Assembly (NCBI RefSeq): GCF_002269505.1
Contig: NZ_NQKQ01000022.1
Span: forward strand, 1-64,000
Direction: 5' to 3'
From: Pseudomonas fragi
GTDB taxonomy: Bacteria > Pseudomonadota > Gammaproteobacteria > Pseudomonadales > Pseudomonadaceae
DNA length: 64,000 nucleotides
Shown: positions 53,409-62,663 of the stretch, piece by piece
Layout of the letters: the number at the start of each line of letters is the position of its first letter
Position numbering within the stretch: the first letter of the stretch is position 1
Translations under genes and position numbers: made by a program
Notes under the pieces: generated by a model
What the model was told of the DNA's origin: nothing
The model's input: only the letters and a program-made list of their open reading frames with translations
Database searches by the model: none

Positions 53409-53422
53409 TTGATGCAAATCAA
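53409..53422. promoter_or_regulatory. Anr box of hemN
   Basis: TTGAT-GCAA-ATCAA is a perfect Anr/FNR site. Its centre lies 41.5 bases before position 53457, and a -10 element TAGACT stands at 53445-53450, the classic class II arrangement. hemN starts at 53487. Confidence 0.92.
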
Positions 53423-53486
53423 GATGCAACATCGACTCACCCCCTAGACTCCGGAGCATTGCCAGCCATCCCAGGGGAATGCCCGC

Positions 53487-54869
53487 ATGCTCGACGCCAT
53501 TCGTTGGGACCCAGAATTGATCCGCCGCTACGATCTGGCCGGACCGCGTTACACCTCATACCCGACAGCCATGCAGTTCAACAACCAGGTCAGCCCGTTC
53601 GACCTGCTGCACGCCCTGCGCGAAAGCCGCAAGGCACTGCGCCCGCTGTCGCTGTATGTGCACGTGCCGTTTTGCGCCAATATTTGCTATTACTGCGCCT
53701 GCAACAAGGTCATTACCAAAGACCGTGGCCGGGCCCAGCCCTATCTGCAGAAGCTTGAGCAGGAAATCCAGATGATCGCCTGCCACCTCGACCCCAAACA
53801 GAAGGTCGAGCAACTGCACTTTGGCGGCGGCACCCCGACGTTTCTCAGCCACGACGAATTGCGCCAACTGATGGCCAAGCTGCGCCAGCAATTTAATTTG
53901 CTGGACGACGACTCTGGCGACTACGGCATCGAAATCGACCCCCGCGAAGCCGACTGGTCGACCATGGGCCTGTTGCGCGAACTGGGCTTCAACCGCGTCA
54001 GCATCGGCCTGCAAGACCTCGACCCGGACGTGCAGCGGGCGGTCAATCGCCTGCAAAGCCTGGAAGAGACCCGGGCCGTGATCGACGCTGCGCGCACACT
54101 GCAATTTCGCTCGATCAATATCGACCTGATCTACGGCCTGCCCAAGCAGACCCCCGAAGCCTTTGCCCGCACCGTTGAAGAAGTGATCAGCCTGCAGCCC
54201 GATCGCCTGTCGGTGTTCAACTACGCGCACTTGCCTGAACGCTTCATGCCCCAACGCCGCATCAACACCAGCGACCTGCCCTCGCCTGCCGCCAAGCTGC
54301 AGATGCTGGAGCGCACCATCGAGCAACTGACCGGCGCCGGCTATCGTTATATCGGCATGGATCATTTCGCTCTGCCGGACGACGAACTGGCCATCGCCCA
54401 GGAAGAATCAACCCTGCAACGCAACTTCCAGGGCTATACCACCCATGGCCATTGCGACCTGATCGGGCTTGGCGTCTCGGCCATCAGCCAGATCGGTGAC
54501 CTGTACTGTCAGAACGACAGCGACCTGGCCAATTACCAGCACACCCTGGCCAGCGGCCAGCTCGCCACCAGCCGCGGCCTGATATGCAATCAGGATGACC
54601 GTATCCGTCGCGAGGTCATCCAGCAGATCATCTGCAATCTGCATCTGCCTTTCGCGCCTGTGGAGCAGGCGTTCAATATCGACTTTCGCGGCTATTTTGC
54701 CCCCCTGTGGCCGGCGCTCAAGACCATGGCTGCCGACGGCCTGATCGCCCTCGATGACGAGCAACTGACCGTACTGCCAGCTGGGCGGCTGCTGGTACGT
54801 TCTGTGTGCATGGTGTTCGACGCTTACCTTGAGCAACAAACCCGCCAGCGCTATTCGCGGGTGATTTAA
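53487..54869 (+). CDS. hemN: Oxygen-independent coproporphyrinogen III oxidase
   Basis: A 460-residue radical-SAM enzyme that converts coproporphyrinogen III to protoporphyrinogen IX for haem synthesis without oxygen. The cluster motif CANICYYC gives C63, C67 and C70, and the second SAM site follows as in HemN (GGGTPTF). The start is near standard for the family. Its promoter carries a perfect Anr box. It supplies haem for the cbb3 oxidases in low oxygen. Confidence 0.97.
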   Translation: MLDAIRWDPELIRRYDLAGPRYTSYPTAMQFNNQVSPFDLLHALRESRKALRPLSLYVHVPFCANICYYCACNKVITKDRGRAQPYLQKLEQEIQMIACHLDPKQKVEQLHFGGGTPTFLSHDELRQLMAKLRQQFNLLDDDSGDYGIEIDPREADWSTMGLLRELGFNRVSIGLQDLDPDVQRAVNRLQSLEETRAVIDAARTLQFRSINIDLIYGLPKQTPEAFARTVEEVISLQPDRLSVFNYAHLPERFMPQRRINTSDLPSPAAKLQMLERTIEQLTGAGYRYIGMDHFALPDDELAIAQEESTLQRNFQGYTTHGHCDLIGLGVSAISQIGDLYCQNDSDLANYQHTLASGQLATSRGLICNQDDRIRREVIQQIICNLHLPFAPVEQAFNIDFRGYFAPLWPALKTMAADGLIALDDEQLTVLPAGRLLVRSVCMVFDAYLEQQTRQRYSRVI

Positions 54870-54989
54870 GGTCGCAAACACGACCTCTACAGCATGAGAT
54901 GCATGCCCTGGCATGGTGCGGCTGGCCTAGCCCCCCCACGCTGGGGTACCCTTGCATCTTATGTGTGTTTTCCTACAAGGATTTAAGAA

Positions 54990-55724
54990 ATGTCCGAGCC
55001 AGTAAAAGTGCGAGCTCATAATCAGGCCCAGTGCAAGGATTGCAGCCTGGCCCCTCTCTGCTTGCCACTTTCGTTGAACCTGGAAGACATGGATGCGCTG
55101 GAAGAAATCGTCAAGCGCGGCCGCCCACTGAAAAAAGGCGAATTCCTGTTCCGCCAGGGCGACACCTTTGGCTCGGTTTACGCCGTACGTTCTGGCGCAT
55201 TGAAAACCTTCAGCCTGAGCGACAACGGCGAAGAACAAATTACCGGCTTTCACCTGCCCAGCGAACTGGTAGGCCTCTCCGGCATGGATACCGAAACCTA
55301 CCCGGTATCGGCCCAGGCGCTGGAAACTACACCGGTATGCGAAATCCCTTTCGAACGTCTCGACGAACTCTCCGTACAACTGCCACAGCTGCGTCGCCAG
55401 CTGATGCGCGTGATGAGCCGCGAGATCCGTGACGATCAGCAAATGATGTTGCTGCTGTCGAAAAAAACCGCTGACGAACGTATCGCCACGTTTCTGGTCA
55501 ACCTGTCAGCGCGCTTCCGCGCTCGCGGCTTCTCGGCCAATCAGTTCCGCCTGAGCATGTCGCGCAACGAAATCGGCAACTATCTGGGCCTGGCCGTAGA
55601 AACCGTATCCCGCGTGTTTACCCGCCTGCAGGAAAACCAGTTGATCACCGCCGAAGGCAAAGAAGTGCATATTCTTGACCCGATCAAGCTGTGTGCCCTG
55701 GCCGGTGGTTCGCTGGAGGTTTGA
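54990..55724 (+). CDS. anr: Global anaerobic regulator Anr (FNR family)
   Basis: A 244-residue [4Fe-4S] oxygen sensor and transcription factor. Cluster ligands C15, C18, C24 and C117 keep the FNR spacing. A cyclic-nucleotide-like sensor domain is followed by the C-terminal helix-turn-helix (SRNEIGNYLGLAVETVSRVF), whose ETVSR recognition helix binds TTGAT-N4-ATCAA. It is expected to control hemN, ccoN2 and other genes nearby. Location next to hemN is shared with other pseudomonads. Confidence 0.97.
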   Translation: MSEPVKVRAHNQAQCKDCSLAPLCLPLSLNLEDMDALEEIVKRGRPLKKGEFLFRQGDTFGSVYAVRSGALKTFSLSDNGEEQITGFHLPSELVGLSGMDTETYPVSAQALETTPVCEIPFERLDELSVQLPQLRRQLMRVMSREIRDDQQMMLLLSKKTADERIATFLVNLSARFRARGFSANQFRLSMSRNEIGNYLGLAVETVSRVFTRLQENQLITAEGKEVHILDPIKLCALAGGSLEV

Positions 55725-55777
55725 CACGGCTTGACGGGTTATACTGGCGCGCTTAACGCTCCCCAGGACAGCCCGAT

Positions 55778-56323
55778 ATGGTCTCCGACGATTTTTGCCT
55801 CAAAACCCTGATTCGCCCGGTTATTGATTTCCCCAAGCCGGGCGTCATCTTTCGCGACATCACTCCGCTGTACCAGTCGCCCCGTGCCATGCGCGTTATT
55901 GCCGATCGTTTCATCGAGCGCTACGTCGAGGCTGACTTCAGCCATATCGGCGCCATGGATGCCCGTGGCTTCCTGATCGGCTCGGTACTGGCCCACCAGC
56001 TCAACAAACCGCTGATCCTGTTTCGCAAACAAGGCAAATTGCCCGCTGATGTTTTGGCCGAAGGCTATCAGACGGAATATGGCGAAGCGTTTCTGGAGGT
56101 TCACGCCGACAGCCTGTGCGAGGGTGACTCGCTGCTGATCGTCGATGACCTGATCGCTACAGGCGGCACGCTGATTGCGGCAGCCAATCTGGTGCGACGC
56201 ATGGGTGCGCAGGTATTTGAAGCAGCGGCCATCATTGACCTGCCAGAGCTGGGCGGTTCGCAGCGCCTGCAGGATCTGGGTGTGCCTACATTCTGCCTGA
56301 CGGAATTTTCGTTGACCGAGTAA
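55778..56323 (+). CDS. apt: Adenine phosphoribosyltransferase
   Basis: A 181-residue purine-salvage enzyme making AMP from adenine and PRPP. The PRPP loop LIVDDLIATGGTL is intact and the N-terminal DFPKPGVIFRDITPL block is typical. Ends near a terminator and short repeat; monocistronic. Confidence 0.96.
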   Translation: MVSDDFCLKTLIRPVIDFPKPGVIFRDITPLYQSPRAMRVIADRFIERYVEADFSHIGAMDARGFLIGSVLAHQLNKPLILFRKQGKLPADVLAEGYQTEYGEAFLEVHADSLCEGDSLLIVDDLIATGGTLIAAANLVRRMGAQVFEAAAIIDLPELGGSQRLQDLGVPTFCLTEFSLTE

Positions 56324-56343
56324 TAGCGCCGGGATCAAGAGCA

Positions 56344-56364
56344 CCCTCACCCCAGCCCTCTCCC
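56344..56364. repeat. Short dispersed repeat (21 bp)
   Basis: The 21 bases are 20/21 identical to the inverse of 49838-49858. It is a widespread proteobacterial repeat that often flanks genes. Confidence 0.65.
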
Positions 56365-56415
56365 AAAGTGAGAGGGAGCTGATTTGTGGCGTTCTTGAAT
56401 TCGTGCGCGGTCAGT

Positions 56416-56444
56416 CCCCTCTCCCTCCGGGAGAGGGGGCTTTT
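56416..56444. terminator. Terminator between apt and recR
   Basis: CCCCTCTCCC and GGGAGAGGGG make a perfect 10-bp stem with a TCC loop, followed by GCTTTT on the plus strand. It ends apt and may also affect the convergent recR. Confidence 0.75.
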
Positions 56445-56452
56445 GATCAACG

Positions 56453-57055
56453 TTACAACGTAATCGGCCGACGCCCCGAGAACGAATGCGCCAATGTGCC
56501 GCCATCGACCAGTTCCAGCTCTCCACCCAGTGGCACGCCGTGGGCAATACGCGACGCAATCAGGCCTTTGTTGCTCAGCAACTGGGCGATGTAATGCGCA
56601 GTGGCTTCACCCTCGACCGTAGGGTTGGTCGCCAGGATCACCTCCGCAAACGTGCCCTGCTCGGCAATACGCGCCATCAATTGCGGAATGCCAATTGCCT
56701 CCGGCCCCAGTCCGTCCAGAGGCGACAAATGCCCCTTGAGCACAAAGTAACGGCCGCGATAACCGGTCTGCTCGACGGCATACACATCCATCGGCCCCTC
56801 GACCACGCACAGCAAGGTGTCATCCCGGCGCACATCGGCACACTGCGGGCACAGATCGTCTTCGGTCAGGGTTCTGCAGAGACGGCAGTGCCCCACACCT
56901 TCCATTGCCTGGGTCAGGGCCAGGGCCAGGCGCGAGCCGCCACTGCGATCACGCTCCAGCAATTGCAGAGCCATGCGCTGCGCGGTCTTTTGACCTACGC
57001 CCGGCAGGGTACGCAAGGCATCGATCAGTTGGCGAATCAGGGGGCTAAAGCTCAT
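56453..57055 (-). CDS. recR: Recombination mediator protein RecR
   Basis: A 200-residue RecFOR-pathway protein that helps load RecA on gaps. It has an N-terminal helix-hairpin-helix (LPGVGQKTAQRMALQLLE), a zinc finger (CRLCRTLTEDDLCPQC) and a Toprim domain (LCVVEGPMDVYAVEQTG). Third of the dnaX-ybaB-recR gene group, though a terminator separates it from ybaB. Confidence 0.97.
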   Translation of the reverse strand: MSFSPLIRQLIDALRTLPGVGQKTAQRMALQLLERDRSGGSRLALALTQAMEGVGHCRLCRTLTEDDLCPQCADVRRDDTLLCVVEGPMDVYAVEQTGYRGRYFVLKGHLSPLDGLGPEAIGIPQLMARIAEQGTFAEVILATNPTVEGEATAHYIAQLLSNKGLIASRIAHGVPLGGELELVDGGTLAHSFSGRRPITL

Positions 57056-57133
57056 AGGGAAAGGTCCGACAAAACAACGAGACGCGGTTTATACCTGCGG
57101 TGTGGGCCAGCGTCAAATACCCGTAAAACAGGC

Positions 57134-57162
57134 AAAAAAATGCCAGGCTCATGGCCTGGCAT
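57134..57162 (-). terminator. Terminator after ybaB
   Basis: On the minus strand ATGCCAGGC and GCCTGGCAT make a perfect 9-bp stem followed by a run of T (57134-57140 as A on the plus strand). It lies 11 bases past the ybaB stop and ahead of recR, so part of the transcript ends here. Confidence 0.88.
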
Positions 57163-57173
57163 TTCAGCGCACC

Positions 57174-57512
57174 TTAGAACGGCAGCTTCATGCCCGGCGG
57201 CAGTTGCATGCCGGCAGTCACGCCAGACATTTTGTCCTGGCTATTGGCTTCGATCTTGCGCACGGCGTCGTTCACCGCTGCGGCGAACAGGTCTTCCAGT
57301 ACTTCGCGGTCATCTTCACTGACGCCTTCGAGCAGGGCCGGATCAATGCTCACACGCTTGATGTCGTGACGACCCGTCATGACCACAGTGACCATATCGC
57401 CACCCGCCTTGCCGGTGACTTCTGCATTGGCCAGTTCTTCCTGCATCTTGGCCATTTTTTCCTGCATCTGCTGCGCCTGCTTCATCAGGCCGGCCATGCC
57501 ACCTTTCATCAT
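57174..57512 (-). CDS. ybaB: YbaB/EbfC nucleoid-associated DNA-binding protein
   Basis: A 112-residue YbaB/EbfC-family protein, which dimerises and binds DNA. The N-terminal helix KGGMAGLMKQAQQMQEKMAKMQEEL is the family signature. The ATG at 57512 has GAGGTGATTCCC upstream; a GTG three codons earlier lies inside that ribosome site. It sits between dnaX and recR as in many bacteria. Confidence 0.95.
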   Translation of the reverse strand: MMKGGMAGLMKQAQQMQEKMAKMQEELANAEVTGKAGGDMVTVVMTGRHDIKRVSIDPALLEGVSEDDREVLEDLFAAAVNDAVRKIEANSQDKMSGVTAGMQLPPGMKLPF

Positions 57513-57589
57513 GGGAATCACCTCAAACGTTATTTGGACAATGCGCCCGCAATCAAAACGACTGCGGGCTGTAAGTTTATGCTCTGGCG

Positions 57590-59641
57590 TTACGACGCTT
57601 GAGCCTGCGCAACCTCTACAGGTTGAATCGTATCTTCACGCACGACCGCACCGAACTGCTCTACCATCTGCTGCACCAGCGGGTCGGCATAAATCGACTC
57701 TTCAGCCAGACGCTGACGCTCTGCACGAAAACGCGAAGCCGCCTGGGCCGGGGTTTCCTGCTCCGGCTTGACCAGCTCAATGGTGACTTTGAGTGTACGC
57801 TGAGTGAACTGGTTCAGTGCATCGTTGAGCCGGCGCTGCTGGGTCAGGTTGAACAACGCGCTGTGAGCCGGATCCAGATGCAACAACCAGTCATCACCGT
57901 CAACCGCGATCAGGGTGCAGTTGGCGCCGATACTGGCAGTCATGCCCGATACCGGTAATTTGGGGAACATCTCCAGCCATTCAAGGGCCAGGCCGGTTGC
58001 CGGCATGGCCGCAGGCAAAGGCTCGGGTTCAGGAGCAGGCTCAGCGGCGTGCTCACTGGCCAGCTCATCCAGGTAGCTGTAGGCAGCCGAATCCATATCC
58101 GGCTCGATATAGTCTTCGTCCAGCGGCGGCTCGTCGTCGCGATCCATACCCGACACCGCTGCATCCACCTGTTCGGCGGTCGGCTCGGGAATCGCTGCGG
58201 CGATCCACTCTGGCGCATCCGGCACCACGCTGTCTGGCGTTGGCAGCGGCATCGGCGGCAATTCAGGTGGCTCGCCAACGGTATCCAGCACCGACTCAGG
58301 CGCTGCCTCGATTTCGACCACGGGGGCGGACGGCTCGTTCCAGGGCAAGTCCTTTTCGGGCACTGGCGGGGCCTTGGGCGCCTGCACAGGCTCGGTAACC
58401 ACCTCGACCACGGGTGCAACAGGTTGCGCAACAACTGCTGCCGGAGCGGCAACGGCTGGCGCAACAGGGGTCGTGCCAGCCACTGTTTGGGCGGAATCAA
58501 CTGTGGCCTGGCTGATCCCCACTGGCTTTAGCGGCTGACTCGGCGCGTTGCCGGTGTCTGCCGGGCGAAATGCCAGCATTCGCAGCAGGACCATCTCAAA
58601 GCCACCCCGCGGGTCTGGCGCCAGCGGCAAGTCACGCCGGCCAATCAGGCCCATCTGGTAGTAAAACTGCACATCTTCAGCAGGCAACGCCTGAGCCAGG
58701 GCGAGCACGCGGTCGCGGTCGCCATGACCGTTATCGACCCCCTCAGGCAACGCCTGGGCAATGGCGACACGGTGGAAAACGTTGAGGATTTCGGACAGCA
58801 CGCCATTCCAGTCCGGGCCCTGCTCGGCCAGATGACGCACAGCTTCAAGCATTGCCTTGGCATCACCTTCGATCAAGGCGTGCAGCAGATCGAAGACCTG
58901 ACCGTGATCAAGCGTGCCGAGCATCGCCCGCACATCGCCTGCCAGCACCTTGCCTTCACCGAAAGCAATGGCCTGATCGGTAAGGCTCATGGCGTCGCGC
59001 ATCGAGCCATCGGCCGCGCGCCCCAGCAACCACAGCGCATCGTCTTCAAACGGCACGTTCTCGACACTGAGCACATGGCTCAAATGCTCGACCACGCGCT
59101 CCGGCGTCATGTTTTTCAGCGAAAACTGCAGGCAGCGCGACAGGATCGTGGCAGGCAATTTCTGCGGATCGGTGGTCGCGAGAATGAACTTGACGTAGGG
59201 CGGCGGTTCTTCAAGGGTCTTGAGCAGCGCATTGAACGAATGGCTGGAGAGCATGTGCACTTCGTCGATCAGATAGACCTTGAAGCGCCCGCGACTCGGT
59301 GCGTACTGCACGTTGTCGAGCAGCTCACGGGTGTCTTCGACCTTGGTACGGCTGGCGGCGTCGATTTCGATCAGGTCGACAAAGCGCCCCTCGTCGATTT
59401 CGCGGCATACCGAGCACTCGCCGCACGGCGTCGAGGTGATACCTGTCTCACAGTTCAGGCATTTGGCGATGATCCGCGCAATGGTGGTCTTGCCGACGCC
59501 ACGGGTACCGGTAAAAAGGTAGGCGTGGTGCAGGCGCTGACTGTCCAGGGCATTGATCAGAGCCTTGAGCACATGGGTCTGGCCGACCATTTCGCGGAAC
59601 GAGCGCGGACGCCATTTACGTGCAAGAACCTGATAACTCAT
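57590..59641 (-). CDS. dnaX: DNA polymerase III subunits gamma/tau
   Basis: A 683-residue clamp-loader ATPase. The start MSYQVLARKWRPRSF, Walker A GTRGVGKTT, a zinc-binding C-rich segment (CLNCETGITSTPCGECSVC) and the DEVHMLSSHSFNALLKTLEEPP block are intact. The C-terminal third is a Pro/Ala/Glu-rich linker plus the tau domain that contacts polymerase alpha. I saw no A-rich slippery heptamer like that used by E. coli to make gamma. Confidence 0.97.
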   Translation of the reverse strand: MSYQVLARKWRPRSFREMVGQTHVLKALINALDSQRLHHAYLFTGTRGVGKTTIARIIAKCLNCETGITSTPCGECSVCREIDEGRFVDLIEIDAASRTKVEDTRELLDNVQYAPSRGRFKVYLIDEVHMLSSHSFNALLKTLEEPPPYVKFILATTDPQKLPATILSRCLQFSLKNMTPERVVEHLSHVLSVENVPFEDDALWLLGRAADGSMRDAMSLTDQAIAFGEGKVLAGDVRAMLGTLDHGQVFDLLHALIEGDAKAMLEAVRHLAEQGPDWNGVLSEILNVFHRVAIAQALPEGVDNGHGDRDRVLALAQALPAEDVQFYYQMGLIGRRDLPLAPDPRGGFEMVLLRMLAFRPADTGNAPSQPLKPVGISQATVDSAQTVAGTTPVAPAVAAPAAVVAQPVAPVVEVVTEPVQAPKAPPVPEKDLPWNEPSAPVVEIEAAPESVLDTVGEPPELPPMPLPTPDSVVPDAPEWIAAAIPEPTAEQVDAAVSGMDRDDEPPLDEDYIEPDMDSAAYSYLDELASEHAAEPAPEPEPLPAAMPATGLALEWLEMFPKLPVSGMTASIGANCTLIAVDGDDWLLHLDPAHSALFNLTQQRRLNDALNQFTQRTLKVTIELVKPEQETPAQAASRFRAERQRLAEESIYADPLVQQMVEQFGAVVREDTIQPVEVAQAQAS

Positions 59642-59860
59642 TGATAACCGTCGCGTCTGAAAAGCGGAGGGGGCTAATGCTAGCGGAGCAAGGCCGAAAT
59701 TGCATCCGATGCGCACGTTTAACTGTGTGCGGCCGGTGCGCGAGCAGTTTTACCCACGCACGAAAACACCACGACCGTTCAGTTGAACGCCGACAGGCAT
59801 GAGCACACAATTGGATTTTTTGGCTAAAACCCTGCAGAACTGAGGATTTTAAAAATGGAG

Positions 59861-59957
59861 GCAACCCCACCAGCCACACCCCGGCACACAATGTTCCCGC
59901 TGTGGCTGCTTCCTTCCGGATCTGACCAGGTTCACGGGTAATCGTTGCGGGGGGACC
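59861..59957 (-). ncRNA. ffs: 4.5S (small SRP) RNA
   Basis: The minus strand contains the invariant SRP core CAGGUCAGAUCCGGAAGGAAGCAGCC-type sequence: CCTGGTCAGATCC, then GGAAGGAAGCAGCC. The ends pair to form a long hairpin (about 97 nt). It binds Ffh in the signal recognition particle. Ends are approximate. The rest of the 59642-60206 gap is promoter space and a family B repeat. Confidence 0.9.
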
Positions 59958-60115
59958 GATAGGGTCACCATAACAACATCCGCCTAGCAGCGAACGGCGC
60001 CATTGTACCTGTCTGAGAAAAACTTACAACCGCTGTGGCAAGAATAAAAAAATGAATGGGCTCAAGTACTTGGATTCGGGTTGAAACACCGCCTTGCAAC
60101 CCGGCACAGGTCATT

Positions 60116-60202
60116 TGTGGGAGCGGGCTTGCTCGCGATGGCTTCTGCACGGTTCAACTCAGACACCGCGTCGCCTGCATCGCGAGCAAGCCCGCTCCCA
60201 CA
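60116..60202. repeat. REPIN-like palindrome, family B (87 bp)
   Basis: Begins TGTGGGAGCGGGCTTGCTCG and ends CGAGCAAGCCCGCTCCCACA; 87 bp, as at 18278-18364. It ends 4 bases before the ligA stop codon. Confidence 0.9.
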
Positions 60203-60206
60203 ACCA

Positions 60207-62567
60207 TTACTGAAGCGAAATACCCTGCCCGGCCAAAAACGCGACAAAGGCTTCTTCATCCAGGACCTTGAGCCCCAGCTCGTTGGCCTTGACCAGCTTG
60301 GAGCCCGCCCCCGGCCCCGCCACCACGCAATGGGTCTTGCCGGATACCGAACCCGATACCTTGGCGCCCAGACTCTCGAGCTTGTCTTTCGCCACGTCGC
60401 GGCTCATCAATTCCAGCGAACCGGTCAGTACCCAGGTCTGGCCCGCCAGCGGCAAGCCTTCTACGGCCTTTTTCTCACTGTGCCAGTGCATACCGAAATC
60501 ACGCAACTGCGTTTCGATTTCCAGCGCCATGCGCGCATTTTCAGAATTATCGAAAAAATCGCGCACTGCCTTGGCCTGCTTTTCCGGCAACGCCTGGCGC
60601 ATGTCGAGCCAGTCGGCATTGATCACCCCTTCCAGCGAGCCGAATTTCTCGGCCAACTTCTGTGCGCCGCCCGGGCCTACCGAAGGAATATGCAGCTTGT
60701 CGATCAACCCGCCTAATGTGGTGCTGGCAGCAAACTCAGCCCCCAGATCGCCCTGGTCCTGCAACTCCAGCCCACGCTCCAGCAACTGGGCAATCACTTG
60801 TTGGTTGTGTGCATCACTGAAGAAACTGTGGATCTCATGCGCCACTTCCAACCCCACATCCGGCAGATAGGTAAGCACTTGCGGCAAGGCCTGCTGCACC
60901 CGCTCCAGGGAAGCCAGTGACCGCGCAAGGACTTTGGCCGTCTCCTCGCCTACATCGGGTATGCCCAAGGCGTAGATAAAGCGCGCCAGGGTCGGACGCT
61001 TGCTGTCGGCAATGGCCTGCAGCAGGTTTTTACTCGACAGTTCGGCAAAGCCTTCGAGATCGACGATCTGCTCGAACTGCAGGGTATAGAGGTCTGCCGG
61101 GGAACTCACCAGGCCTTCATCGACCAACTGCTCGACACTTTTTTCGCCCAGACCTTCGATGTCCATCGCCCGGCGCGAGACAAAATGAATAATCGCCTGT
61201 TTAAGCTGGGCACCACACGCCAGCCGGCCGACGCAGCGATACACCGCGCCTTCACTGACGGTCTCGCGACCCTTGCTGCGCTTGATCAGCTGCGTGCGCT
61301 CGACATGGGAGCCGCACACCGGGCAGCTTTCAGGAATCTGCACCGGGCGGGCATCTTCAGGACGGCGCTCCAGCACCACCTGAACGACTTGCGGGATGAC
61401 ATCGCCAGCACGGCGAATAATCACCGTATCGCCAATCATCAGCCCCAGCCGCGCCACTTCATCCATGTTGTGCAGGGTTGCATTGGACACTGTCACACCG
61501 GCCACCTTGACCGGTTTGAGACGTGCCACGGGCGTTACCGCACCGGTACGCCCGACCTGAAACTCAACATCGAGCAGCTCGGTCAGCTCTTCCATGGCCG
61601 GAAACTTGTGGGCAATGGCCCAGCGCGGCTCGCGGGCGCGAAAACCCAGCTCACGTTGTGAAGCCAGGCTATTGACCTTGAACACCACGCCATCGATTTC
61701 ATAAGGCAGCGATGCGCGGCGCTCGCCAATGTCGCGGTAGTAATCCAGGCACTCGGCAATACCATGAGCCAGCTTCAGCTCGTGGCTGACAGGCATACCC
61801 CATTGCTGCAACTGCTTGAGATTGCCGATATGGGTATCAGAAAATTCTTCAGAGACCTGCCCCAAACCGTAGCAGCAGAATTCCAGCGGGCGGCTGGCGG
61901 TGATTTTCGAATCCAGCTGGCGCAAGCTGCCTGCCGCCGCGTTACGCGGGTTGGCGAAGGTCTTGGCGCCAGCGGCCAGCTGAGTCTCATTGAGACGCTC
62001 AAAGCCGGCCTTGGACATAAACACTTCGCCACGCACTTCCAGCACGGCTGGCCAACCGCTGCCATGTAGCTTGAGCGGAATATTGCGCACGGTGCGCACG
62101 TTGACGCTGATGTCTTCCCCCGTGGTGCCATCACCCCGGGTGGCACCTCTTACCAGATTGCCATCCCGGTACAGCAAGCTGACCGCCAGCCCGTCCAGCT
62201 TGGGCTCACAGCTGTATTCAACTTCAGCGCCACCACCAAACAGATCGCCTGCCGGCAGATCCAGGCCTTCACTGACACGGCGATCAAATTCGCGCATATC
62301 GGTTTCGTCGAACGCGTTACCCAGGCTTAACATGGGCACTTCGTGACGCACCTGGGTAAAGGCGGACAACGCTGCGCTGCCTACGCGCTGGGTCGGCGAG
62401 TCGGCAGTCACCAGCTCAGGATGCTCGGCTTCCAGCGCCTTCAACTCGCGGAACAGGCGGTCGTACTCGGCGTCCGGGATGCTCGGCTCGTCGAGCACGT
62501 GGTAGCGGTAATTATGCTGATCCAGTTCAGCGCGCAGTTCTAGAATGCGGGTATTGGCGGCGGTCAT
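60207..62567 (-). CDS. ligA: NAD-dependent DNA ligase
   Basis: A 786-residue replication ligase. The adenylated lysine is K123 in CEPKLDGLAVS, followed by the nucleotidyltransferase, OB-fold, zinc-finger (CPVCGSHVERT...CGAQLK), helix-hairpin-helix and C-terminal BRCT domains. Long for the family but typical of pseudomonads. The start MTAANTRILELR has no competing upstream homology. Confidence 0.97.
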   Translation of the reverse strand: MTAANTRILELRAELDQHNYRYHVLDEPSIPDAEYDRLFRELKALEAEHPELVTADSPTQRVGSAALSAFTQVRHEVPMLSLGNAFDETDMREFDRRVSEGLDLPAGDLFGGGAEVEYSCEPKLDGLAVSLLYRDGNLVRGATRGDGTTGEDISVNVRTVRNIPLKLHGSGWPAVLEVRGEVFMSKAGFERLNETQLAAGAKTFANPRNAAAGSLRQLDSKITASRPLEFCCYGLGQVSEEFSDTHIGNLKQLQQWGMPVSHELKLAHGIAECLDYYRDIGERRASLPYEIDGVVFKVNSLASQRELGFRAREPRWAIAHKFPAMEELTELLDVEFQVGRTGAVTPVARLKPVKVAGVTVSNATLHNMDEVARLGLMIGDTVIIRRAGDVIPQVVQVVLERRPEDARPVQIPESCPVCGSHVERTQLIKRSKGRETVSEGAVYRCVGRLACGAQLKQAIIHFVSRRAMDIEGLGEKSVEQLVDEGLVSSPADLYTLQFEQIVDLEGFAELSSKNLLQAIADSKRPTLARFIYALGIPDVGEETAKVLARSLASLERVQQALPQVLTYLPDVGLEVAHEIHSFFSDAHNQQVIAQLLERGLELQDQGDLGAEFAASTTLGGLIDKLHIPSVGPGGAQKLAEKFGSLEGVINADWLDMRQALPEKQAKAVRDFFDNSENARMALEIETQLRDFGMHWHSEKKAVEGLPLAGQTWVLTGSLELMSRDVAKDKLESLGAKVSGSVSGKTHCVVAGPGAGSKLVKANELGLKVLDEEAFVAFLAGQGISLQ

Positions 62568-62582
62568 GGGGTGTTCTCTCAC

Positions 62583-62609
62583 AAAGCAAAAGAGCAGCCG
62601 AGGCTGCTC
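62583..62609 (-). terminator. Terminator of zipA
   Basis: GAGCAGCC-GA-GGCTGCTC is followed, on the minus strand, by TCTTTTGCTTT. It lies between zipA and ligA in their shared direction. Confidence 0.8.
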
Positions 62610-62627
62610 CTTGTAGTATTCATGGTG

Positions 62628-62662
62628 CATGTGGGGGGAGCAGGCAAGCCAGCCCCCACATG
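62628..62662. repeat. Palindrome just after zipA
   Basis: CATGTGGGGG pairs with CCCCCACATG (10 bp) around a 15-base loop containing GAGCAGGCAAGCC. It resembles a short family B REP remnant and abuts the zipA stop. Confidence 0.6.
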
Positions 62663-62663
62663 T

